Source: Pseudomonas flavescens (GTDB lineage: Bacteria; Pseudomonadota; Gammaproteobacteria; Pseudomonadales; Pseudomonadaceae). From it: DNA of 64,000 nt. Below the pieces are notes generated by a model. The model was not told where the DNA came from. It worked only from the letters and a program-made list of their open reading frames with translations, and did not search any database. Shown in pieces: positions 42,268 to 51,513 of this stretch (the stretch's first letter is position 1; every line of letters begins with the position of its first letter). A program made the translations under genes and the position numbers. The DNA lies in NCBI RefSeq assembly GCF_013408425.1, contig NZ_JACBYV010000001.1, positions 3,658,001-3,722,000 on the forward strand. The letters run 5' to 3'.

Positions 42268-44382
42268 CTAATCCACCTCGCGCGGACCGCCTGCGCCCTG
42301 CTCGCCCAGCATCAGGTCGATCCGGCTGGCCAGTGCTTCCAGGGATACGGGCTTGGTCAGCAGGTGCATGTGCGGGCCGAGGAAGTCTTCACGCTTCATG
42401 GCGCCCTCGGCGTAGCCGGTCAGGAACAGGACGGGCAGGCCGGGCTTGAGTTGCTGCACGACTTCGGCGAGCTGTCTGCCATTCATGCCCGGCAGGCCGA
42501 CGTCGGTGACCAGCAGATCGAGGCTGGGCAGGTTACTCAGCTGCGCCAGTGCTTCTTCGGCTTCGCGCGCCACCACCACCCGATAGCCGAGTTCGACCAG
42601 TGCGGCCTGATTGATCAGGCGCACCGAGTCGTCGTCCTCGACCAGCAGAATGGTCTGCCCCTTGCCGGCTACCGCCATCTCACCGGGGATCTGTGCCGGC
42701 AGGCTATGGCTATCGCTCACCGGCAGGCAGATGGACACGGTGGTGCCCTTGTTCTCGACGCTGTCGATGGCGAGCCGGCCGTCACTCTGCTTGGCGAAGC
42801 CATAGACCATCGACAGCCCCAGGCCAGTGCCCTGGCCAATGGGTTTGGTGGTGAAGAAGGGTTCGAAAACCTTGTTGAGCAGGTGTTCGGGAATGCCGAC
42901 ACCGGTGTCGCTGACATCGATGCAGACATGCCCGGCCTCGCCAAAGCCGCCCTCCCTCGCGGGCTCCAGAGTCGCGTTGCTGGCTCGGGTTCTGATCGTC
43001 AGGGTGCCGCCCCGAGGCATGGCGTCACGGCCATTGATCACCAGGTTGAGCAGCGCGTTTTCCAGTTGATTGGTGTCGGCGCATACCCACGGATCGTTCT
43101 CGCACAGATCGAGCTGCACGCTCACCTGCTCGGTCACGGTGCGTTGCAGCAGTTCGTGAAGCAAGAGAATCAAGCCGTTGACCGACAAAGGTTTGGAATC
43201 CAGTGATTGTCGCCGCGAGAACGCCAGCAGGCGCTGGGTCAGGGAGGCGGCGCGCTGGGCCGATGAGTAGGCGGCATCCATGAAGCGCTCGACGCCATCG
43301 AGCTTGCCCTTGGCCAGGCGCAGCTTCATGAGCTCCATGGCACTCATCACACCGGTGAGCATGTTGTTGAAGTCGTGAGCGATGCCGCCGGTGAGCTGCC
43401 CGACCGCTTCCATCTTCAGGGACTGGCGTAACTGTTCTTCGGCACGGGCGCGCTCGTCGCTCTCCAGTTTCAGCTTCTCGACAGCGGCATTGAGGGCCTG
43501 GGTACGTGCCCTGACCTGAATTTCCAGCTCTTCGTTGAAGCGCCTGAGCGATTGCTGCGAGCGCTTCTCCTCGTTGATGTCGAGAATGACCGAAGCGGCA
43601 CCGATCAGGTGCTGGCTTTCGTCGTAGAGCGGGATGGCGCTGACCCTCATCCAGGACTCGTCGCCATCATCGGTCTGGTAGCTGAAGTCGAGACCGGCTA
43701 CCGGCTCCCCCCGCAGAGCCCGCGCCCCGGGAAACATGTTGGGCGCGAGCAGGTTGCCGTGCTCATCGTGGCCAACCCAGCGGTTCAAGCGCGTCGGGCT
43801 CCGGGAGGGAATGACGTCATCGGGTACGCAGCGCCGATAGCGCGGGTTGCTGACCAGCGATTTGCCGTCACTGTCCATGAAGCACACACCAACGGGGATG
43901 TTCTCCAGCAGCGTGTGCATGCGCGAGCGCTCTTCGGCCAATTCGGCCAGGCGGTCACGCATGTCGAACTGCCGCTCGCGGGAACGCCAGGCGGCAGCAA
44001 CCGCGCTGATCAGCGACGCGGAGCTCAGTGGCCGCTCGAGTACCAGCACATGCCCTGCAGCGGCTGGCAAGCGCAGCCGGGCAGCCTCCGTGGCGCGGCC
44101 GGTGCGGCCTTTGTTGGAGGCCAGAAGAATGATCGGAATCTCCGACCAGGCTGGCTGCTCTTCCAGAGCACGCCCCAGCGGCGAGACGTCACCGACCAAG
44201 GCTTCTTCGGTGATGACCACCACCCCGGCCTGATCGCCAACTGCGCTGATCAGAGAGGTCAGACGATCATGCACGTGCACCGGATAGCCCGTACCGAACA
44301 GCTTGCTCAGGCTCAAACCATCGCCCTTGAAGGGCGCGCAGATGAGTAAATGTCGGCTCTCTGCGCTCAGGTCATCAGACAC
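42268..44382 (-). CDS. Hybrid histidine kinase with degenerate N-terminal receiver, PAS, kinase core and receiver
   Basis: The 704-residue protein starts with a receiver-like domain (about 8-130) that lacks a phospho-acceptor: the expected VxxD is VVVITEEAL, and the conserved Lys is Arg in LERPL. A PAS domain follows (about 150-275), then a coiled-coil linker and HisKA with GGIAHDFNN (His336). The HATPase has NLVINGRDAMP and GTGLGLSMVYGFAKQ. A C-terminal receiver has LLVTDVGLPGMNG (Asp627) and a Lys in LLTKPVS. No membrane segment is present, so it is soluble. Its start overlaps the stop of the KaiC-like gene by 8 bases, so the two should be made in step. Confidence 0.9.
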   Translation of the reverse strand: MSDDLSAESRHLLICAPFKGDGLSLSKLFGTGYPVHVHDRLTSLISAVGDQAGVVVITEEALVGDVSPLGRALEEQPAWSEIPIILLASNKGRTGRATEAARLRLPAAAGHVLVLERPLSSASLISAVAAAWRSRERQFDMRDRLAELAEERSRMHTLLENIPVGVCFMDSDGKSLVSNPRYRRCVPDDVIPSRSPTRLNRWVGHDEHGNLLAPNMFPGARALRGEPVAGLDFSYQTDDGDESWMRVSAIPLYDESQHLIGAASVILDINEEKRSQQSLRRFNEELEIQVRARTQALNAAVEKLKLESDERARAEEQLRQSLKMEAVGQLTGGIAHDFNNMLTGVMSAMELMKLRLAKGKLDGVERFMDAAYSSAQRAASLTQRLLAFSRRQSLDSKPLSVNGLILLLHELLQRTVTEQVSVQLDLCENDPWVCADTNQLENALLNLVINGRDAMPRGGTLTIRTRASNATLEPAREGGFGEAGHVCIDVSDTGVGIPEHLLNKVFEPFFTTKPIGQGTGLGLSMVYGFAKQSDGRLAIDSVENKGTTVSICLPVSDSHSLPAQIPGEMAVAGKGQTILLVEDDDSVRLINQAALVELGYRVVVAREAEEALAQLSNLPSLDLLVTDVGLPGMNGRQLAEVVQQLKPGLPVLFLTGYAEGAMKREDFLGPHMHLLTKPVSLEALASRIDLMLGEQGAGGPREVD

Positions 44383-45871
44383 GTGGTCGTTCTTCCATCA
44401 GCGGCTGCTCGGCGCCGTGATACTCCGGCGTACCGGTCAACACCCCACGGAAGTTGGTCAGCGGCTCACCGACCCGAACGCCCTGAGAGTCGATTCTGAG
44501 CTCACGAATGGTGTCTTCATGGGCGCCGCCACGGTGCTTCATCACCGAAATGGCTTTGCGCAGGCGGCCCTTGGCTTCGAAGAAGCGGATCAGGATCACC
44601 GAGTCCGCCACATAGGAAACGTTGAGGTTGGTGGACATCGAGCCCATCAAGCCGTGCTGCGGATTGATCAGGAAGGTCACCACGCCCTGCTGGCTGAGGT
44701 AGGACATCAACTCGTGCATCTGCAGGATCAGTTGCTGCTCTTGCGGCATGGCGGCCATGTAGCCATTCAGGCTGTCCACCACCAGCAGCGAACTGCCGCG
44801 CACCTCCACTTCGGTACGTACGCGCCAGGCGAACTCACCCGGTGAAATCTCGGCGGGGTCGATCTGCTGAATGACCAACTGGCCGGTCGCCACGTAATGG
44901 CTGAGTTGCAGCCCCATGCAGTCGGCGCGCGCCAGCAGCGTGCCGATACGTTCGTCGAACTCGTAGATCGTGCAGTTCTCGCCCCGGGCACAGGCCGCGG
45001 CCAGATACACCAGTGCCAGGGTCGTCTTGCCCGAACCCGCTGGCCCCGTGACCAGGGTGCTGGTGCCACGGATCGGCCCACCGACCAGCAGGTCGTCCAG
45101 TTCCTGCACGCCACTCTTGACCGGCTCGTTGGCATAGTCGGTATTGTGCTTGGCGGCGATCAGGCGCGGATAGACTTCCAGGCCCCCCTTGCGGATGGTG
45201 AAGTCGTGAAAGCCTGCGGTGAAGTCGACACCACGCAGCTTCTGTACCTGCAGGCGACGGCGCGCAGCACCGAATTCGAGGGTCAGGCGCTCGAGGGTGA
45301 CCACGCCATGGCAAAGGCTGTGCAAGTGGTTGTCGCGCTCGCCGCTGATGGTGGTCAGGTCATCGACCAACAGGACGGTGATGTCGCGGCCGGCGAAGAA
45401 TTGTTTCAGCGCCAGCACCTGGCGCCGATAACGCAGCGGGTCCTGAGCGAGCAGGCGCATCTCCGAGAGGCTGTCGAACACCAGACGCTTGGGGCGCAGT
45501 TGATCCACGCGCTGCTGAATCAGCTTGATGGTGCCGCCGAGTTCGGCCTCCCAGGGGTGGAGGATCGATTGCTCGTAGTCCTCGCCCAGCACCTCTTCGG
45601 TGGAGGAGAACTCGAACAGGTCGATGCCTTCCAGCGTCCAGCCATGGGATTTGGCGACGCTATCCAGCTCTTCGCTGGTTTCCGACAGCGTGATGTACAG
45701 AACCGGCTCGCCAGCGGCGACGCCCTCCAGCAGAAACTGCAAGCCCAGCGTGGTTTTCCCGGCGCCGGGAGTGCCTTCGAGCAAATACAAACGATTGCTG
45801 GGCAAACCGCCCTTCAACACGGCATCGAAACCCGCATTCCCTGTCGATACAACCGGCCTAATCTCTACCAT
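44375..45871 (-). CDS. KaiC-like double RecA-domain ATPase
   Basis: The 498-residue protein has two RecA/KaiC domains. The first has Walker A GTPGAGKTTL near residue 33, the EE pair in LSETSEELDS and Walker B RLVFDSLSEM. The second has Walker A GPAGSGKTTL near 275 and DE in EFDERIGTLL in place of the second EE pair. Aligned by eye with cyanobacterial KaiC, the phosphorylation pair Ser431-Thr432 reads Ser-Tyr here (NVSYVADSVILI). In heterotrophs such proteins are not clocks by default; they have been tied to stress and signalling. TGGAG lies near the ATG. No KaiA or KaiB gene is adjacent. The downstream partner is the overlapping hybrid kinase. Confidence 0.9.
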   Translation of the reverse strand: MVEIRPVVSTGNAGFDAVLKGGLPSNRLYLLEGTPGAGKTTLGLQFLLEGVAAGEPVLYITLSETSEELDSVAKSHGWTLEGIDLFEFSSTEEVLGEDYEQSILHPWEAELGGTIKLIQQRVDQLRPKRLVFDSLSEMRLLAQDPLRYRRQVLALKQFFAGRDITVLLVDDLTTISGERDNHLHSLCHGVVTLERLTLEFGAARRRLQVQKLRGVDFTAGFHDFTIRKGGLEVYPRLIAAKHNTDYANEPVKSGVQELDDLLVGGPIRGTSTLVTGPAGSGKTTLALVYLAAACARGENCTIYEFDERIGTLLARADCMGLQLSHYVATGQLVIQQIDPAEISPGEFAWRVRTEVEVRGSSLLVVDSLNGYMAAMPQEQQLILQMHELMSYLSQQGVVTFLINPQHGLMGSMSTNLNVSYVADSVILIRFFEAKGRLRKAISVMKHRGGAHEDTIRELRIDSQGVRVGEPLTNFRGVLTGTPEYHGAEQPLMEERPRV

Positions 45872-46223
45872 TTTCCACTCCAGAAGTGCCCCGCCGGATG
45901 GTTAGGGGAGTCGGCTTGTCTAAACATGGGCGTATGCGGTATGCCGGCCGGTCGATTCCAGCTCGGATACAGGTGCAGTTCGGCACGGCTTGTTCAGAAC
46001 ACTATGAGTCGCGAACGGCCTCCACGAAGATGTGACCGCTGCAATCTATACAAAGCCCAACAGATTTAATATGGAGACAAGACGACAGGCTGCCGCTGAA
46101 GCCTGCACGTCATTCGAAAACAAGTTTTTGCACGGAAGTATCTGAGAAGGATCAGTATACAAAGCCGATTTTCAGGCTGTAATTGCTGCCAGGATCGGCG
46201 CGAGACGAAACGACGTTCTCTGC
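45872..46223. promoter_or_regulatory. Divergent control region between the KaiC/kinase unit and the 993-aa kinase
   Basis: This 352-base gap has no gene that I can support. An 11-base direct repeat TATACAAAGCC occurs at 46047-46057 and 46156-46166, 109 bases apart. On the minus strand it reads GGCTTTGTATA and could be a promoter element or protein site. No strong palindrome is visible. Confidence 0.4.
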
Positions 46224-49205
46224 ATGGGCAGCAGCAATCATGGGTACGTGGAGACAACTCTGAAAAACCTGAGCCGTGAAGAGCTGGAAGCGGAAGTGCT
46301 ACGACTGCGTGTCGCGCTTGAAGAGTCAGGCATCGATGCATCGCACTCAGGTGTGCGCCCCGCTGCGAACGATGGGAGGCTGCAACCCAGCCAGATCACC
46401 CAGGCCAGAAACGCGGCACGGCAGCGCGCGGTATTCGAGAGCGCCATCGACTTCGCCATCATCCTGATCGATACGACTGGAGTCATTACCGACTGGAACC
46501 AGGGTGCGACCCACATTATGGGGTGGGCACCGGCAGAAATATGCGGGCGCAAGGCCGAGCTTTTTTTCACCCCAGCCGATCGCGCCAGCGGCCGGGTCGA
46601 CTATGAAATGCGCAGTGCATTGCAGCACGGTCGGGCTGCTGACGAGCGCTGGCACCTGCGCAAGAGCGGGCAACGCTTCTGGGCATCGGGCGAGATGATG
46701 CCGCTCTACAATGACGACAACAGTCTTCTCGGCTTCATGAAGATCCTGCGCGACCGCACCAGCGAGCATCTGGCGGGCCAGGCGATGGAGGAGACCAAGG
46801 AGCGCTATCGGTTAGCCGCCAAAGCGACCAACGACGCGGTATGGGATTGGGACCTGGCGGCCAATCAGGTGCTCTGGAACGAAGCGCTGGAGGATGCCTA
46901 TGGCTACTCCCTGGCGAGCACCGAAACCAGCGGTGACTGGTGGATGGCGCGCATTCATCCGGATGACAGAACCCGTATCGATGCCTCGATCCACGCGGTC
47001 ATCGATGGTGAGGCAACGGACTGGACCGACGGCTACCGTTTTCAGCGTCAGGACGGCACCTACGCCGAGGTGCTGGATCGCGGACATGTGATCCGCAATG
47101 CCGACGGGGTCGCTGTACGCATGATCGGCGCCATGCTCGACCTCACCCGAATGCGCAGCGCCGAGATCGCCTTGCGCAAGAGCGAAGAGCGCTTCCAAAC
47201 CATCCTCGACACCATCGAGGCGGCTTTCGCCATCGTCGAGGTCAAGTTCGATGCTGACGATCGTCCCGTGGACTATCGCTTCATCGAGGTCAACCCGGCG
47301 TTCGAACGGCAGGCGGGCGTCGACCTGCGCGGCAAGTGGGTCACCGAGTACGCGCCGGACCTGGAGACGTTCTGGTTCGAGATGTACGGCCATGTCGCCA
47401 AGACCGGCGAACCGACCAACTTCGAGAATTACGCCAAGGCCTTCGAGCGCTGGTTCGACGTACGTGCCGTTCGGGTCGGTGAGCCCGAAGAGCGCAAGAT
47501 CGGCATCTTCTTCAATGACGTGACCGAACGGCGCAACGCGCAGGAACGCCTGCGCATCAGCGAGGCGACCGCCCGCGAAAACGTCGAGCGCGTGCAACTG
47601 GCGCTCGCCGCCGGAGCGATCATCGGCACCTGGCACTGGGATCTGCAGGCCGACCGTTTCACGGTCGACGAAGCCTTCACCGTTGCCTTCGGCCTCGACC
47701 CGAGCATGGGCCGTGAAGGCCTGGACCTCGAGCAGGTGATCGCCACCGTGCATCCCGACGACCGCGACGCGATGATCGCCGCAGTCGACGAGGCGGCCCG
47801 CCGTGGGGGAGCCTATGTGCATCAATATCGGGTCAGACGCGCAGACGGCCAGTACTACTGGATCGAGGCCAATGGGCGCGTGGACCACGCGGCGGATGGC
47901 ACTCCACTGAGTTTCCCCGGCGTGCTCATCGACGTGGAAGAGCGGCGCACCGTGGAGGCCGAGCGGGACCGCGCCATCACCGCCCTGCGCGTGCTCAACG
48001 ACACCCTGGAACAGCGTGTGGCCGAGCGCACCAACGAACTGATGCAGGCCGAGGAAAAGCTGCGCCAGTCACAGAAAATGGAAGCCGTCGGCCAACTGAC
48101 CGGTGGCCTCGCACACGACTTCAACAACCTGCTGGCGGGCATTTCCGGCTCGCTGGAACTGCTCGGCATTCGCGTTGCCCAGGGCCGCCTGAGCGACATC
48201 GACAAGTACATGGCAGCCGCTCAGGGCGCGGCGAAGCGGGCCGCCGCCCTCACCCACCGCCTGCTCGCCTTCTCCCGTCGGCAGACCCTGGACCCGCAAC
48301 CCACCGATGTGAACCGGCTGATGACCGGCATGAGCGATCTGATTCAGCGCACGGTGGGCCCCAGCATCGCGGTCGAAACGGTCGGCGCGGCGGGCCTGTG
48401 GACGGCGCTGGCCGATGCCAGTCAGCTCGAGAATGCGCTGCTGAACCTGTGCATCAATGCCCGTGACGCCATGCCCGACGGCGGGCGCATCACCATCGAG
48501 ACCGCCAACCGTTGGATGGATCGCGACGTCGCGCGGACCCACGACATTCCCGAGGGTCAGTACCTCTCCCTGTCGGTGACCGACACCGGCACCGGCATGT
48601 CGCCCGAGGTCATCGCCAAGGCCTTCGATCCGTTCTTCACCACCAAACCCATCGGCCAGGGCACCGGCCTCGGCCTTTCGATGATCTATGGCTTCGCCAA
48701 GCAATCCGGTGGCCAGGTGCGCATCCACTCCACCCTGGGTCAGGGGACCACCATCAGCATCTACCTGCCGCGCTATCACGGCGACGCCAGCGAAGACCGC
48801 AGCGAAGCCATCACCACCTCGGCCTCGCTGCCCGAAACGGGCGAGACGATCCTGGTGGTGGATGATGAGCCGACGGTACGCATGCTGCTGACCGACGTGC
48901 TGAGCGATCTCGGCTATGCCGTGGTCGAGGCTGCCGACAGTGTCGCGGGGCTGAAGGTGCTGCGCTCGAACGTGCAGATCGACCTGCTGATCACCGACGT
49001 GGGTCTGCCTGGCGGCATGAATGGACGACAGATGGCCGATGCCGGACGGGAAATTCGACCGAGCCTGAAAACCCTGTTCATCACCGGCTACGCAGAAAAT
49101 GCCGCGATCGGCAACGGCCACCTCGGGCCGGGGATGCAGGTGCTGACCAAACCCTTCGCGGTCGACACCCTGGTGTCGCGCGTGCGCGAGCTGATGAGCG
49201 CCTGA
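46224..49205 (+). CDS. Soluble multi-PAS hybrid histidine kinase with C-terminal receiver
   Basis: This 993-residue protein starts with a short coiled coil. Four PAS-type sensor modules follow (about 65-190 with ITDWNQGATHIMGW, 195-315 with WDWDLAANQVLW and WWMARIHPDDR, 325-450, and 455-590 with WHWDLQADRF and TVHPDDRDAM). Then come a linker coil, HisKA with GGLAHDFNN (His631), a HATPase with NLCINARDAMP and GTGLGLSMIYGFAKQ, and a receiver with DLLITDVGLPGGMNG (Asp925). No membrane helix is seen, so it senses internal signals. The start codon has no clear ribosome-binding site, so a GTG eight codons later is possible. Its kinase and receiver are close relatives of those in the divergent KaiC-linked kinase. 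Confidence 0.88.
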   Translation: MGSSNHGYVETTLKNLSREELEAEVLRLRVALEESGIDASHSGVRPAANDGRLQPSQITQARNAARQRAVFESAIDFAIILIDTTGVITDWNQGATHIMGWAPAEICGRKAELFFTPADRASGRVDYEMRSALQHGRAADERWHLRKSGQRFWASGEMMPLYNDDNSLLGFMKILRDRTSEHLAGQAMEETKERYRLAAKATNDAVWDWDLAANQVLWNEALEDAYGYSLASTETSGDWWMARIHPDDRTRIDASIHAVIDGEATDWTDGYRFQRQDGTYAEVLDRGHVIRNADGVAVRMIGAMLDLTRMRSAEIALRKSEERFQTILDTIEAAFAIVEVKFDADDRPVDYRFIEVNPAFERQAGVDLRGKWVTEYAPDLETFWFEMYGHVAKTGEPTNFENYAKAFERWFDVRAVRVGEPEERKIGIFFNDVTERRNAQERLRISEATARENVERVQLALAAGAIIGTWHWDLQADRFTVDEAFTVAFGLDPSMGREGLDLEQVIATVHPDDRDAMIAAVDEAARRGGAYVHQYRVRRADGQYYWIEANGRVDHAADGTPLSFPGVLIDVEERRTVEAERDRAITALRVLNDTLEQRVAERTNELMQAEEKLRQSQKMEAVGQLTGGLAHDFNNLLAGISGSLELLGIRVAQGRLSDIDKYMAAAQGAAKRAAALTHRLLAFSRRQTLDPQPTDVNRLMTGMSDLIQRTVGPSIAVETVGAAGLWTALADASQLENALLNLCINARDAMPDGGRITIETANRWMDRDVARTHDIPEGQYLSLSVTDTGTGMSPEVIAKAFDPFFTTKPIGQGTGLGLSMIYGFAKQSGGQVRIHSTLGQGTTISIYLPRYHGDASEDRSEAITTSASLPETGETILVVDDEPTVRMLLTDVLSDLGYAVVEAADSVAGLKVLRSNVQIDLLITDVGLPGGMNGRQMADAGREIRPSLKTLFITGYAENAAIGNGHLGPGMQVLTKPFAVDTLVSRVRELMSA

Positions 49206-49212
49206 CGCCGCC

Positions 49213-49695
49213 TCAGCTGTCCGGGCTGATCGACAGCTCCGGCTCATGGCTGACCGGGAAGTTCATCGAGCGGGCGATGAAGCACATCTCATGTGCCTGG
49301 TGATGCAGGGCCCTGGCGCGCTCGAGATCGGAACCGGAAGCCAGCACCACCTTCGGCCTCAACACCACCGAGGTGAACTGGCCGGCGCCATCGTCCTGTT
49401 CGAGCATGGTGCCCTGGGCATTGTCCTCATAAGCGGTGACCACGATGCCGGCTCCGGCGCACAAGCCCAGGTACCAGAGCTTGTGGCAGGCGGCCAGGGA
49501 CGCGACCAGCAACTCTTCCGGGTTCCAGCGCGCCGGATCCCCCCGAAAGCTCGGATCGGACGAGCCGTCGATGGGGCTCTTGCCTTGCGCCTGGATGCTG
49601 TGCGCTCGGCTGTAACCACGGTAGGTGGAGGTGCCCGTGCCCTGATTACCCGTCCAGGCAACCAGAACGTCGTAGGTGTGCAGCTTGTCTGCCAT
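49213..49695 (-). CDS. OsmC-family peroxiredoxin
   Basis: The 160-residue protein has the OsmC fold and both redox cysteines, in LAACHKLWYL and AHEMCFIARS, which reduce organic or sulfur hydroperoxides. GGGAGAGA precedes the ATG by about 5 bases. The sequence NPEELLVASLAACH is the classical OsmC/Ohr signature. It is in the cytoplasm and guards against peroxide. It converges with the long kinase gene, with only 7 bases between the stops. Confidence 0.92.
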   Translation of the reverse strand: MADKLHTYDVLVAWTGNQGTGTSTYRGYSRAHSIQAQGKSPIDGSSDPSFRGDPARWNPEELLVASLAACHKLWYLGLCAGAGIVVTAYEDNAQGTMLEQDDGAGQFTSVVLRPKVVLASGSDLERARALHHQAHEMCFIARSMNFPVSHEPELSISPDS

Positions 49696-49758
49696 TCGAT
49701 CTCTCCCGGAACGCCTGCGTGGTGGTCACGATGGCGGACAGTTTCGGTCCCGACGCCC

Positions 49759-50937
49759 TCAAGCGCAAGCGCGCGCAAGCCTGTTCGCCGCCACCGGACG
49801 CACCAGGCTGAGCAGCCCCAGCAGCGCCAATCCCGCGCCGACCCACAGCGGAGCGCGCAAGCCATAACCGGCTTCGATCGCCGCACCTCCGGCCCAGCTT
49901 CCAAGAGCCAGCCCGGCGGTGATCACCGAGGTGTGCAGGGTGTTGACCAGCGCCCCGGACTCGGCGGCCTTCATTACCCGCGCGACCATTGCCGGGTTGA
50001 GCGCCACGCCGGTCATGCCAATGGCGATGAAACAACCCAGATTCAGCCAGACCTGATCGCCGGCCAGGGCGAAACCGCTCAGGGCAAGCACCAGCAAGGC
50101 CAGGCCCCAGCCCAGGGCGCTGAAGGTGTGGCGGTCGGCAAAACGGCCGACGATCATGTTGCCCAGCAGGTTGGCCACGCCGTAAAGCGCCAGCAGCGGA
50201 GCCACGTGTGCAGGCTCGATACCGACCTCGTGGATCAGGATGGGCGCGCAATAGCTGAATGCGGCGAAGGTGGCACCAATGATCAACCCACTGGTGAGGT
50301 AGGCGCCCCACAGGCTGCGGTTGTTCAGCGAGGCCAACTGCCGGTTCAGACCCGCCTCGCCACCCGGCGAGCTGGACGGCAGACGCATGGCCGCCAGGGC
50401 GGTACAGATCAAGGCCAGCGCCACCACCACCCAGGAGCTGGCACGCCAGCCGTAGTGCTGCTCGACCCAGGCGGTCAGCGGCACGCCAGCGACCGGGGAA
50501 AGCATCAGGCCTGCCAGCACCACCGAGATGGCCCTGCCGCGCGCCGCCTGTTCGACCATCGCGGCACAAACGGTCATGCACAGGCCGATGCAGGCAGCAC
50601 TGGCCACCCCCATGATGATCCGCGCCAGCGCCAGTACCGGGTAGCTCGGCGCGGCTGCGGCCAGGGCGCCGGCCGCGACGTAGACGGTCAGCAGCCCGAT
50701 CAGCGCGTGCTTGTTGCTGATGCCGCGCGAGAGCAGCAGAAGCGTCACCGGCGGCCCACCCAGGGCCATGCCCAGGGCATACAGAGCGATCAGGTTACCG
50801 ACCTGCGCCAGGCTGACCGAAAAGGCTTCGGCCAGGGCGGGCATCATGCCGGCAACCATGAATTCGGCGGTGACCAAAGAGAAGATGGTGGCCCCCAGCA
50901 GGTAGACGGTTGCGGGCAATCTGGAGCGGCTGGTCAT
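49759..50937 (-). CDS. MFS efflux transporter (arabinose/chloramphenicol-exporter type)
   Basis: The ATG at 50937 gives 392 residues (MTSRSRLPATVYLLG). A longer frame to 51075 adds an implausible basic leader. There are 12 hydrophobic helices; TAEFMVAGMMPALAEAF at helix 1 and the MALGGPPVTLLLLSRG segment after helix 2 mark the DHA1-type drug or sugar exporter family. VALNPAMVARVMKA and ALVNTLHTSVITAGLALG fit the second half. The substrate is not known. A weak GAG precedes the start. Confidence 0.85.
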   Translation of the reverse strand: MTSRSRLPATVYLLGATIFSLVTAEFMVAGMMPALAEAFSVSLAQVGNLIALYALGMALGGPPVTLLLLSRGISNKHALIGLLTVYVAAGALAAAAPSYPVLALARIIMGVASAACIGLCMTVCAAMVEQAARGRAISVVLAGLMLSPVAGVPLTAWVEQHYGWRASSWVVVALALICTALAAMRLPSSSPGGEAGLNRQLASLNNRSLWGAYLTSGLIIGATFAAFSYCAPILIHEVGIEPAHVAPLLALYGVANLLGNMIVGRFADRHTFSALGWGLALLVLALSGFALAGDQVWLNLGCFIAIGMTGVALNPAMVARVMKAAESGALVNTLHTSVITAGLALGSWAGGAAIEAGYGLRAPLWVGAGLALLGLLSLVRPVAANRLARACA

Positions 50938-51513
50938 AAATACTCGGCGGGAGAAATGGGCTGACACCCTATTCATACTTGAACGAGTGGTCAAATTAAT
51001 GACTGAGCTCGGCCGGGCGAAAAGGGCCGATTTAGAGCGGTACAAGCCTGCGACAGTGTGTCTGCTTGACACCATTCCAAGAAACTATTTGTTACATTCA
51101 GTCTCGAATGTTAGCATCGATTCACCGTGATGAGCAGACGATACCCGAGTATCGCACCCCTCGATGTTGGGCTGGACGATGCCTTTTGCACGCCAGCCGT
51201 CCCGATGTGAATGAAGCACAATTAGAGCGGCCGCCAAGGCCTGCCAGCCCTGTTCTGGATACAGCCTGACGTGGAACGAGCAGACGAGCGCGAGCCGTAC
51301 TGCACACAGATTGCCCGCTGCGGCCGCGGTCTCTGGCCCTGGTCGCAGACCGCCCACGCCAGCCTCCGGAACCTGAAAGCCGTCGCCTCCCGGACTGGAG
51401 GTCGCGGCTGTCGCCATCCCGTTCGCGCTGGGAGTTGGACCGCACGTGAGGTGCCCGGCCCCTGGGCCCTGCAACATCCGGCTTTCTTGTGAGCAGTCAT
51501 AGGTGGCCTCTAC
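50938..51513. other. 576-base gap without a supported gene
   Basis: This gap between the MFS exporter and the gluconate dehydrogenase operon has short frames on both strands, none with a start signal and family features. A possible TetR-like site TTGAACGAGTGGTCAA lies near 50979-50994, but its symmetry is weak. The right half, from about 51250, is GC-rich and without visible promoter hexamers. It could hold remnants of a lost gene, but I cannot identify one. Confidence 0.4.

Noticed and set aside
50979..50994. TTGAACGAGTGGTCAA as an operator for the MFS exporter
   Set aside because: Only 10 of 16 positions are symmetric and no regulator gene is adjacent.
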